NCBI RefSeq assembly: GCF_030272615.1
Contig: NC_081406.1
Location: 401,838,939-401,898,938 of the forward strand
Source: Cryptomeria japonica
Taxonomy: Eukaryota; Streptophyta; Pinopsida; Cupressales; Cupressaceae
Direction: 5' to 3'
DNA: 60,000 nucleotides
A model generated the notes under the pieces. It was given only the letters and a program-made list of their open reading frames with translations. It was not told the DNA's origin and made no database searches. This document shows, piece after piece, positions 48,110 through 57,689 of the stretch (its first letter is position 1; every line of letters begins with the position of its first letter). The position numbers and the translations under genes were made by a program.

Positions 48110-49215
48110 TTTTTTTTGGATCGATAATTGGTATTTATATTATTTAATAAGAAAAAAGTACATTTGAACTAGAGAAACGTGGTTTCATAAAAACATCATT
48201 CAACCCTACCACCCAAAAAAAACTTCTACAAAACTGCCTATTCAGACCAGATGTAGAAACCCCCATGACATACAAAAAAACCCTCATATCCACACACCCA
48301 GAAATATAAAATTAGTGTCCATGAAACCAACTCAAATTTATAGAGTTGGGGACTAAGCCCTAGACACCAAAGACATGAAACAACATTTTATCAAACTAGG
48401 AGTCAGACCAAAAGAACTACATTCCGAACGAGGCACAACAATTAACCCATAAGTGGCTTGTATGTTGGATCATTGTTGAAGTCAGAGAGGGACTTCATTT
48501 CTTGTGTCATCCTCTACCTTGGTCACAACTCCCAATCCACCTCCACTCTCATCACCTCGTGCAAAGCCCATAGAATCTCCTCCGTCCTCATCAAATTAGA
48601 AAAGGTTTTGAATTCTTCCCACCCACAACGAGCCAGGTGCTTGCAATGAGACTTCAATCCATCCTCCTATCATCGGATAAAAGGTATGGTGCACCCAGTA
48701 CATCCCATCCTATAGAGGTCCTAATTCCCCCACCTAGAATTGATCATTCACATATATCGTCCAAATTCAACAAGCAGTCTGAATCAATCGGAGTTGTCAA
48801 AGCCCTCTTCACCTTCTCCACCTCTTCCTCAAATTGCAACCCCCAATCAGAAATCAAAGAGTATACTTCCATGTTAGTCTAATATTAGTGACTCACATGG
48901 ATGAAATCTTCCCCAAGAAGCATTTTAACTGCTTTGTATAGACCCTGGTCTTTGAAAAGGAAAAGACCTTTCATCCTCCTATCTGTTATCTTGCCCAAAA
49001 ATGGCACCAATTTCTTGTCAGTGAAGAATGTGAAATTTTCTTCCATTTTGCACTAACCAAAATCTTCGTGCACTTGTAGCTTTGAGTAAGAAAACAAAAG
49101 TGACAGCCACAAACAAGCCCAAGGCTTTAAATGCACTAACACATGAAACATCATTCCTCGCATCTACCAGAATATGTGCACTATCCTTCCACATGAGCTG
49201 GCATTGAGTACTCAT
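48110..49215 (-). mobile_element. LINE-like 3' fragment, minus orientation
   Basis: At its plus-left end lies T8 followed by GGATCGATAATTGG. On the minus strand this is a GATC-bearing tail plus oligo(A), related to the GATCGGTAAT tail at 37441. On the minus strand, about 49030-48640 shows a broken coding frame with KLVPFLGKITDRRMKGLFLF and QGLYKAVKMLLGEDFIH, which I do not recognise. 48640-48118 looks like 3' UTR. The right boundary is near the AATAATAATAG array at 49217. A target duplication could not be established. Confidence 0.5.
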
Positions 49216-49216
49216 T

Positions 49217-49290
49217 TGTATAGTATAAATAATAATAATAGTATATTAGAAATAATAATAGTATACTAGAAATAATAATAGTATATTAAT
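49217..49290 (+). repeat. Short tandem array, unit about 25 bp (AATAATAATAGTATA core)
   Basis: Three to four units of TTAGAAATAATAATAGTATA-type sequence lie in a row at the edge of the LINE-like fragment. Confidence 0.8.
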
Positions 49291-49689
49291 TATAATGAAT
49301 TAACATTTTGTGGATTAGACTAAGCAGTAGTTTGGGGCAACAATTAGAGACAAACCAACTTACACCTTCGACCAAAAGAGGATTTATATAGTCATTACAA
49401 ACCCTCACCAACTATTTTAACCAAATTTCTAATTAGTTGGTTGTTTGGGAAACAAAATGCTACTTTTTGCACCAAAATTGCAAAGTTGCTCATTTTTCAG
49501 CTTTTGAGTAATTTTGACAACCTTTGCAATTTTCAACCAAATGATCTCCTATCAACCTAGAACTCCTAAAACATGCTAAATATGGAATAAAACCATGAAT
49601 TATATCAATTTCATCACTTTTTACCACCTTTGGAGGCATTGACCAATGTTGACCTATTCAGGACCTAGTTGGCCTAGACATGACAAAAA
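49291..49689. other. Upstream region of the SET-like gene
   Basis: There is no ORF. It probably holds the 5' UTR or an unrecognised first exon of the gene starting at 49690. No clear TATA/CAP arrangement could be defined in this AT-rich DNA. Confidence 0.35.
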
Positions 49690-50478
49690 ATGGCACAATG
49701 GTCTTACAACTTTGATCCAATACATGGAGTGAAGGTACCACCAAATAGATATTTTTCATATTTGTCTTCCTCGAGTGAGGGAAATTTAAGAAGAGAAGAG
49801 GAAAGTGAGACATGTAGTAGGTCTAAAAGGGGGAGATCAACTAGAGGTCAAAATATTAGAATAAAATTCCATAAACAAATGGAATTTTTTCTTGCTGAAG
49901 GGGGGGCATGTTCTTATGATGATGATAACATAGGCAAAATCGAGGTGCCCTTGAGGTACAAACATCTGCAGAAACAATGGGTACCCAAGGAACTTCCTCC
50001 AATAAATATTGATTTTTGTGTCAACAAGAGGATATATCGCATAACACCCTCATCATTGAATGGTTTGGGCCTATTTTGTATGGACAACATAAAGGTCTAT
50101 TACGAAAAAGTTACTGAATTGATGGAGTATGTCAGACCCTGTTACAGTTACAAATATTGGATGCAGTTGGTTTGATATACACCAAGTATGCATAGGTATG
50201 CACTATCAACAAATTCTATACAGTTAAAAGATAAGGATCAAAATAAAGGAGTGTCTATGTAGATTGATGTAAGGACAAAAGTATCATGGAATATTGTAGG
50301 GTTTATAAATAGTACACGACTTGGGTCAACAAATAAGAAACCCAATTTCATATTTGAGGCATGCAAGGGAAACCGTGTATTCGTGTGTGTGATAAAATCA
50401 ATAACTGTAGGGGAAGAGTTGCTAATCAATTACAATTTGAATCACATAGATACAAAAATAGTTACTATGGGTATGGTA
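49690..50478 (+). pseudogene. SET-like methyltransferase domain, first exon of a TE-borne multi-exon gene
   Basis: The frame from the ATG at 49690 stays open to TGA 50173 and, past that and a TAG at 50260, continues in the same phase to about 50478. Residues 1-110 are Ser/Arg/Glu-rich. From 50028 it reads as a SET domain: RIYRITPSSLNGLGLFCMD (the GxG strand), ELMEYVRPCYSY (EYVG-like), IDVRT, IVGFINSTR with TNKKPNF (the NHxCxPN region, with the Cys lost) and SITVGEELLINYN (the GEEL...Y motif). SET proteins transfer methyl groups from SAM to lysine, usually on histones. The key Cys/His of the NHSCxPN loop is absent, so activity is uncertain even in the ancestor. A donor-like GTATGT follows at 50476. 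Confidence 0.7.
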
Positions 50479-50797
50479 TGTATTATATACCATTTTACCC
50501 AACCTCGAATTAATGACTCCAATATACCATTTTATTACTATGTTTTTTTCGTAAGTCTATTGGTTTCATTTTGGTAATGTCTTTTTATATTCAAATTTTG
50601 TCACAACAAGACATTAATCATAGTGGGAAGGCTTCAGCCTAGAGCATAGATCATGATGTATATTTAGGGGCTTCTACTCAATAGGTTTACCTCATTGTAA
50701 TTGTACAAGTTAGATACGAGAAAAATGTTTTATAATTATGTTTTTTTTTGTTTTTATTGGGTTAATTTTGATAATATTTTTAATATTCTTATCTCAG

Positions 50798-52595
50798 TTG
50801 AATGATCAAGGAAAGGCACAATCAGTAGAGGAGAGCATCCATAGGGAGGTGCAGTCACTATTATGCAATGATAACATCGCATATTTTGCAAACCCTCTGG
50901 ATATGATAAGGAAGACCCAAAAAAATGCAATGAAGAAATACTTCAGTTGTTATTAATAGTGCCTCAAATAGATGAGATAAGAGAAAGAGTTAAAATATTG
51001 ACTGAGAGAGCACAACACTTGCAAGTAATTTGCCATGAGATCTTTAATTATAACACAAGTTCATTCATGGTTTTATATTTTGTACTCTTATGTCATGAAC
51101 TAAAATATGAGTTGTTTTAATAGGATTTTTTGTGTCCTCATGATGTTGGTGGCCATGATCAGGGTACTACAAGTGCTTCCCAAGCGAGGAGTATCAGTTG
51201 GTTCAAGTGTACATCCTGATCTTCTTGCGCATAAATCAAAACATCTGACCCCATCATTCATGCCTATATTGTTGACTGAAATGTCAGCAACACATAGCAT
51301 GCAAGAATCACATACTGCACCCTCTGGCAATGAACAAATGACAAAACATGCTTTAGGACATGTACCTGGGGATGCAGAGGCCACTAGTACTGGTGATGTT
51401 TTAGCAACATTTATTGGATCTTCATGTATTAGTAGTACATGAACATTTTCGATCACATTTGTGGTGACTGAGGATTTCATTCCCATAAAGATAGAGAAGG
51501 TCCTAGGTACTTTAAAATATTTTTATTATTATTATATATAATTTAATTGAAAATTACTTATTGATCACTCTTTTTAGACTAATGATCCCATGATCTTTTT
51601 GCAAGAAATGATGTGTTTAATAAATATCTAAATGATATTACATTGGAGATCTTTGGGCCCACCATATGTACACAATGTAATGCCTAAAATCAAGATTTTA
51701 AAGATGAGCTCATTAACCATTTAGTTGTGCTATTCGGTAATAACACATTCAACCGAACCAAGGTCCTTATGAAAGATTGTACCTATCTAAAGTATGTGAG
51801 GGACCAATATAGGTCCCATTTAGAGAAGAACAAAAAGTATGGGCATCCCCCCATGATTCTAAAGAGTGAGTGGAAGGACCTGGTGTCGAATGAAAAGGAG
51901 AAGGCTGAAAAGAAAAAAGGAAAGACACCACCGGGCCAAGGAAGGTATGTGATACAATCAACAATGTAATTATATAGTGATTACTCTTTCTTTTTACATA
52001 ATCTAACATATTTCAAACTTTTCATAGGATTCCTGACACATCGAAGGCAACAAAGGAAAGACTAGAAAAACATGGGCAACACAAACTTGGCTCTGGTAGT
52101 TATATGAAATTTGTCACATGAATTGTAAGTATCAATAATTAAAATATTGCATCCAAATAATAAATTGCAAACAATTTTGATTTTATCACACCATAGAAGC
52201 AAAATTCATGATCTTATGCAAAAATGCAAGGCTCTGAATTCAATAGAGTGCCCACAGAAGAGGACCTCAAGATTGCCTTTTAACAAGGCTATGGAGTCAT
52301 GGTTGAACACCTAAGAGTCTTGAATGGGCAAACAAAATCTTCCACTGCATCCAACACGCAGGTAAATAAACTTAATGATGTTTATTAAAATTAAATAGTT
52401 GTGTAATCTATTCAATATTAATTTCCACCATAAAGTAATTATGTGCCTATTTGTTTTAAACAGGCAAGCAATGAAAATAGTGCACATGACATTTGAATGC
52501 ACCTTGGTGAGGGTGGAGCACAACCTGCAGATGAAGGTCATGGTGTGCATCCTAGTACTGTCATGTATCCATGTGCTATACAAAATGCATTATGG
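50798..52595 (+). pseudogene. En/Spm TnpA-like (Ptta) segment, six exons of the same gene
   Basis: Exons with splice-like ends follow the SET exon. They are 50798-50955 (after TATCTCAG), about 51160-51504, 51578-51944 (ends AAG|GTATGT), 52028-52124 (CATAG|G to ATT|GTAAGT), 52197-52361 (to CAG|GTAAAT) and 52464-about 52595. The 51944/52028 junction keeps the frame (QGR|IPDTSK). The protein reads NTFNRTKVLMKDCTYLKY, SEWKDLVSNEKEKAEKKKG, KATKERLEKHGQHKLGSGSY and YAKMQGSEFNRVPTEEDL. This is the layout of the plant transposase (Ptta/En/Spm) family, the DNA-binding accessory protein of CACTA elements, with its H.LGS.GY motif. TGA, TAG and TAA stops make it inactive. Confidence 0.65.
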
Positions 52596-52667
52596 ATTAA
52601 TACAATTAAAAATCTTTAATTGCAATTGGTGTATTAATTAATGTAATCTTTTGTGTTTCAAATTTAG

Positions 52668-52724
52668 AGCTTGTAAAGCATGAATAAGATACACAATATT
52701 AGGAACATGATGTGGCCTCATCAG
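52668..52724 (+). pseudogene. Tandem exon, copy 1 (diverged, 57 nt)
   Basis: The acceptor-like AATTTAG lies before 52668 and the donor CATCAG|GTAAAG at 52725. It aligns with the 75-nt exons at 55261-55669 but lacks 18 bases, so it keeps the frame. It carries in-frame stops. A LINE inserted 20 bases downstream separates it from the other copies. Confidence 0.65.
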
Positions 52725-53176
52725 GTAAAGAGGACCACTCTAATGTTTTGGATTAAGGCAAAAAATAAGTTTTGAAGGGGCCCTGAAACCCTTTACATAG
52801 AATATTCTAAAATTCTTAGAATAAAAGAATTAGAAGATCCAAAACAAAATAGGCTGCCAAAGATAGGACAATATATAGAGCAGCCAAGAAACCAACAAAT
52901 GCCCAAATGGGAAAACAAAAGACCAGGAAAGAACCAAAATAGAAAACATAAAACCACATAAACATAGAAAAGACAACACAATTACATGAGGCTCTGAAGG
53001 GTCTTAACAACCTCAGCTTCCAGTAGACTCATCTTGTCAACAACCATCCTCATCTCTCTGTAATCCATGCTCTGAGCCACAACTATTTTCTTCATGTGGC
53101 CCCGGGTTCGCTTATAAGGGCCTTGATCATCCTAGCTCTTCTCATTATCATCACCAATATTGATTAGAACCTTCTC

Positions 53177-54578
53177 CTATTGCACATTGTCAAAATTATT
53201 CACCATGGCATTCATGGCTTTCGTAGTCTGTTTGACAATCTTGTGACTATTGGCCATAATTGTCATGAGAGTGGCTTGAATTTTCTTATAGTTTTCTTCC
53301 ACATGGGTGAGGCTATCCTCAAATCTTTTTTGCATCTGATCAATGTCATCAACAACTCTATTGATGCCTTCCACCACTAATTTCTTTTCCTCTTTCATCC
53401 ATTGCCCGTTATCCTTATGCTTTTCCTGAGCAGTGACCACAAGAATATCTTCCATCTTGCTACCCAAAGCCCTTTGGTTGAGTCTGACCTCTTTAAGATC
53501 ATGAAAGCGCCACTTAAACATGATGAAAGTATTAATGGTGTGGCCCCTGGCTATTCCTAGAACATTCTCATAGCCATCCCTCTTATCACTCAGCTCCGCA
53601 CTCTTCACATGAAGGTCCTTGGTGGTATTCTGTGGAAGCAGCGAAGGGGGCTTCTCAATGTTCTGGTTGTCAGGCTTCATGCAATCCCTATTACCTCCCA
53701 AAAAGACCTCATAATTATCCTTATTACCACTAGACATAGGGGAATCCTTGCCAGTCGAAGTGGACAAGGAAGAAACAACCAATTGCTTCCGCACATTCTT
53801 ACCCTTACCCAAAGAAGATTTAGCCTTTGGGGAAATCTCAGATTTAGATTTTTTGTGAGGGGGAGGAAAATCCACCTCAGAGTCTGACCTCTCGACTCCC
53901 CACCACTAGTGTCATCCTTAGAAGAAGTAGGGATATAACTAGATGGGTCAAGGAGGGCACAAAAATGGGAGTCAATAAGCACCAATAGCCCTTCATGGAG
54001 GATAGGGAACTTGACAGGGTTCTTTTTATGGTCCCTAAAATTATCCCTCAAGGAAGACATCAGATAAAAAGGAAGGGACACCTTGATGCCATGACAAAAG
54101 TGATTCAGAAGCACAAAATAATGACCATAAACCCTAGTGAACCAACCATCAAGAGTGAAATATTTGATAATTACCTTGAGGAGTTTCGCCCAGAATTCCT
54201 TGATGACAAAGAAGTTGTAGTAGCTCGTTGTTTTCTTTGCCATCTTGGCCCTCTCCTCTTCATTTTTAGGGATGTTTTGCACCGCCATCTCCATATAGTT
54301 TTTGTCCCTGTAATATTTCATCCCATCAACTGAGAGGCCAATAACTTGTGCAATCAAACACTCATCAATTAGCACCTTGTGCCCATGCAAAGTGATATTT
54401 CCATCTTTCCAATGCTTCTTGAATAGGCCATCACATACTTATTTCTCCCCTGTAACCTCTCAATATATGGAGTGACACCCCCTTTTTCTAGGAGCCTCCA
54501 TATTTTCTTGTCCTTCTTGAGCTGCAAACATCTTGGAGGTTCAATTCTCTTCCTAGCCCCACCCATTCTTCTCTTCAC
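53177..54578 (-). pseudogene. Unrecognised ORF downstream of the LINE RNase H (plant transposon-protein-like)
   Basis: On the minus strand the ORF starts near 54578 (KRRMGGARKRIEPPRC) and runs to ERLQGRNKYVMAY. After a frameshift it continues at 54390-53900 (HGHKVLIDECLIAQVIGLSV, MKYYRDKNYMEMAVQNIPK, FTLDGWFTRVYGHYFVLLNH). After another shift it continues at 53875-53177 (basic, then KEERLNQRA-like coiled coil and QMQKRFEDSLTHVEENYKKI). The first half resembles proteins annotated only as putative plant transposon protein; no enzyme motif is visible. The C-terminal 200 residues predict a coiled coil. It lies 3' of the RNase H on the same strand in the same retroposed copy, which is unusual for a LINE. 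Confidence 0.5.
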
Positions 54579-54835
54579 TCTGACTGGAGAAACTCACTAC
54601 TTTTAGACTAAGAAAGAAAGACCAAATGAAGCCAATATCAACCCACAAAGCATGTGAATTAATCTGCAATAATGACATGAAACCACTATAAACACATGCC
54701 ATATGTGGGAAGGGGCGGATCTTTTTAGATACATATCTAGTTATGATGGCAAAAGTACTCATAAAATTAGCTGCCTCAACTTCTGTCATGAAGAGAAAGG
54801 ATATAGAGATCAGTGTCCGATTTATCCTCATTGGT

Positions 54836-55140
54836 CTAGCTGATTTGGCAAGTACTTCTCACTCCCTTATTATCTAAGTAGTCAGCCACAAAGTTGGACT
54901 CCCTAAAAACATGGGATATGAAGCATTGATCAAAAGAGTTAATAATTGACCTAGCCTTATTAATCCAGACTTTGACATTCCAAGATGGCTTTGATATACC
55001 TTTAAGATATTTAATAATATTTTTGGAATCACCCTCCACCCACACAAGCTTGTAGTTAGTTTTCTAGCTAAATTGAGTCCTTGGTATGCTCCTATGGCTT
55101 CAACAAGGTGGTTAGTCTGAATTCCCAAGGGGAGAACCAC
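54836..55140 (-). pseudogene. LINE RNase H domain (RVT_3 type), partial
   Basis: The minus strand reads IQTNHLVEAIGAYQGLNLAR, then after a frameshift WVEGDSKNIIKYLKG (with the GDS Asp) and SHVFRESNFVADYLDNKGV. This is the usual end of ORF2 of plant L1-type LINEs. The first catalytic Asp strand is missing because of 5' truncation. Confidence 0.8.
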
Positions 55141-55260
55141 TATTGAAACAAGATTGCCATTATGATCTCACAACACTCCCCACAAGGACCACTCTAATAT
55201 TCTTTTTCACATATATATTTAATTGCAATTGGTGTTTAACCTTTCATGTTTCAATTCCAT

Positions 55261-55335
55261 AGGATTTAGAGGGTATTCAACATGTTGAGCATGAGGCTAT
55301 AAGACAAGATCAAGAACATGATGTGGGCCCAACAG
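55261..55335 (+). pseudogene. Tandem exon, copy 2 (75 nt)
   Basis: It begins after TTCCAT (CCAG in the sister copies, so the acceptor may have mutated) and ends with AACAG|GTAAAG. It encodes DLEGIQHVEHEAIRQDQE-type sequence. Confidence 0.7.
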
Positions 55336-55427
55336 GTAAAGAGCACCACTCTAATGTTCTTTTAAACATATATATTTAATTGCAATTGGTGTATTAATTA
55401 ATGTGACCTTTTGTGTTTCAACTCCAG

Positions 55428-55502
55428 AGGATTTAGAGGGTGCTTTGCATGTTGAGCATGGGGCTATAAGACAAGAGTAGGAACATGATTTGGGCCCAAA
55501 AA
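55428..55502 (+). pseudogene. Tandem exon, copy 3 (75 nt)
   Basis: Acceptor CTCCAG and donor AA|GTAAAG. It encodes DLEGALHVEHGAIRQE followed by a TAG where Gln/Asp stands in the sister copies. It starts exactly 167 bases after copy 2. Confidence 0.75.
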
Positions 55503-55594
55503 GTAAAGAGCACCACTCTAATCTTCTTGTAAACATATATATTTAATTTCAATTGGTGTATTAATTAATGTAACCTTTTTTGTTTCAACTCCAG

Positions 55595-55669
55595 AGGATT
55601 TAGAGGGTGTTCAACATGTTGAGCATGAGGCTATAAGACAAGATCATGAACATGATGTGGCAACATCAG
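55595..55669 (+). pseudogene. Tandem exon, copy 4 (75 nt)
   Basis: Acceptor CTCCAG and donor CAG|GTAAAG, 167 bases after copy 3. It is open throughout (EDLEGVQHVEHEAIRQDHEH). The phase is symmetric, so any number of copies keeps the frame. Confidence 0.78.
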
Positions 55670-55763
55670 GTAAAGAGAACCACTCTAATTTTCTTTTAAT
55701 TAATGAAATACTTGTAACAATAATAATAAAACATATCAATTTAACATTTATTTGTTATTGCAG

Positions 55764-55915
55764 CAGACCCCCCCTTGTAGCGGCCTCCACACTGTGAGTC
55801 CATGACTAGGCATACAGTAAGATCATGAGAAGAGGGTAGAACAACTGAAGGGGGGACAAATGATTTAGAAAATGATACTCCACTTCTTCTTTATTTAGTT
55901 GCAAAAAAGAAATAA
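55764..55915 (+). pseudogene. Terminal exon of the SET/TnpA-like gene
   Basis: After the acceptor TTATTGCAG the frame of copy 4 continues (ADPPL, TAG at 55778, then RPPHCESMTRHTVRS, TGA, EEGRTTEGGTNDLENDTPLL) and ends at TAA 55913. The agreement of frame across three splice junctions supports the gene model. Confidence 0.65.
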
Positions 55916-57689
55916 AAAAAAAGAGATTGTAATCAGATTATGACAACCATATTTTTGATAATATGTTAATGAATGTTAAAAATTGATATTTTTTACAGCC
56001 ATATTTTTTATAATATGTAAAAATTGAAAGGATTAATGTTATACGTTAATGAATGAATGTGAATATGTTAATGAGTGAATGTTATAAGTTATTAATAGAT
56101 GAAGAAATGATTAATGGTATATGATCGGGTATGGGGATAGTGTATGAAGGTATATTTAGCATGATTCCATCGAGAGATGGCAGGTGTGGAGGATTGTAAG
56201 GAGATTTGAAAAATGAAAAATAATAAAATTTGTCATTTTCCTTCATGTTTCAGATCTCTGTGACAACAGTACTCCAAGGATATAATGTTATTTGGTTTCA
56301 AATATTCTTATATATAACAAGGCATGATGATAAATATCTTTCCATTCATTAGAGTCCAATTTCAAAAGGAGGAAGTATAAGGAAATGAAGTTTTAGTAAC
56401 AAGATGACCAACTGTCATATGATTTTGCAACTTTATGTATTTATGATATCAATGATCATTATTCATGTTGCCTTGATGTGTATATAAATGCTCTGATAAT
56501 TTTGACTCTCTACTTTTGATTCTTAATTGTTGAGCACTAAGTTGTTGTTGCTTTCATTACATTGTCCTATTACTGCAAATTAATGATGTTTCCATAGCTT
56601 CCATCATGTGGAAATGTACTATTGCACTACTGGAATAACAAAATCCTTCTAAAAAGATAGTATAAGTCATTCTGATGACATACTATCAATTCTCTTCTAT
56701 CGACATTGGTATCTCAAAATGCAATCCCATCAGAATCCCCAACACTATTAGAATTGCACAAAAAGGATAAACCGACAGTATAGACTTATTCCAGAAATAC
56801 ACCTCGGAACACTATCGGCATAGCTATACCGATCAAGACTCATTGACCAGATTTATAGTATCAGAAAAGTACAAAAACTTTACATCAATAGTAGAAACTA
56901 TTTTGATCACCTAGCCATCAGCTAAGCTATCTCAATAAAACTTCTCAAGCCGAAAACTAACCATCGAAAAATTATCCCAATATGCTTCCACTAGAATAAT
57001 TTTTTATCGAATTATTTAAATAAAAAAACTGTTGTGTTTCATCACAATTTCGACAAAAATAGATATCAACATATCTTAAACTAATAAAAAAACTTCCTCA
57101 AAGATGAGCTTTTCATCATAGCTATACCGGTCACCAAAGGATAGTTCTATCAAAATACTTATCCTAACAACACAAGTCAATTCCGAAATCATAGAATCAT
57201 AATAGTTATCCTGAACAACAACTCATAATTCATGCTAATATTGTTCGGATAACTTGAAAGGGGTACAGTGATTCTAAAAGTTATTTTGATCTTTTATTAT
57301 CATAGAACCTTTGACGTACAAATCCCGATGAGCCACAAACATTTCCGATGTGGTTTCTATACTTGCAATATTGATTTCATCAAAATGAGAATGAAAGTTT
57401 GCTCCACCTTGTCAAAAAATAGATGACAGTTCGGTGTATTTTCAAAGATATCAAACGGGTGTTTTACATTGCTCTGTGGTTTTTTTCATCGGTAGATGGA
57501 TGAAAATTTGTGACAAACATCTCAAATATTTCCCTTGTCACCAACCGATGATTTTTGGTCACCATTCTGATGAAAAAAAAAAATATCGTTACAATGATAA
57601 AATTCTAGCGACGAAATTCAAACCAAGGTTTCAGTGGTAATTCGACAATATTTCCTCGCTATGTCACCAAAAATTCATTGAAAATTGGG
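55916..57689. other. Non-coding right flank with a CACTA-like terminus at 56625
   Basis: 55916-56620 holds no gene. At 56625 the sequence CACTACTGGAATAACA looks like a CACTA terminal inverted repeat reading rightwards. The next 1.05 kb is AT-rich with many ACCGAT, TATCGG and CCGATG motifs, as in CACTA subterminal repeats. The matching opposite end (ATTCCAGTAGTG) was not found before Copia D starts. Confidence 0.45.

Larger units (their letters stand above)
52731..55198 (-). mobile_element. Retroposed LINE copy with perfect 14-bp target duplication
   Basis: AGGACCACTCTAAT is present at 52731-52744 and 55185-55198. The 2440 bases between read as a minus-strand element: 5' end at 55184 in an RNase H domain, 3' end at 52745 with a short A-rich end. 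It is 5' truncated: no endonuclease or RT is left. The insertion interrupts an intron of the tandem-exon array. Confidence 0.85.

Noticed and set aside
51100-51486. 128-codon minus ORF
   Set aside because: It overlaps the plus-strand exon 51160-51504, which fits a splice-consistent gene model.
53609-53887. Plus ORF inside the LINE copy
   Set aside because: Complement of the minus-strand coiled-coil ORF.
55200-55680. Regularly spaced repeats considered as a CRISPR-like array
   Set aside because: The period consists of exon plus intron with splice borders in eukaryotic DNA; repeats are 167 bp and not separated by unique spacers.
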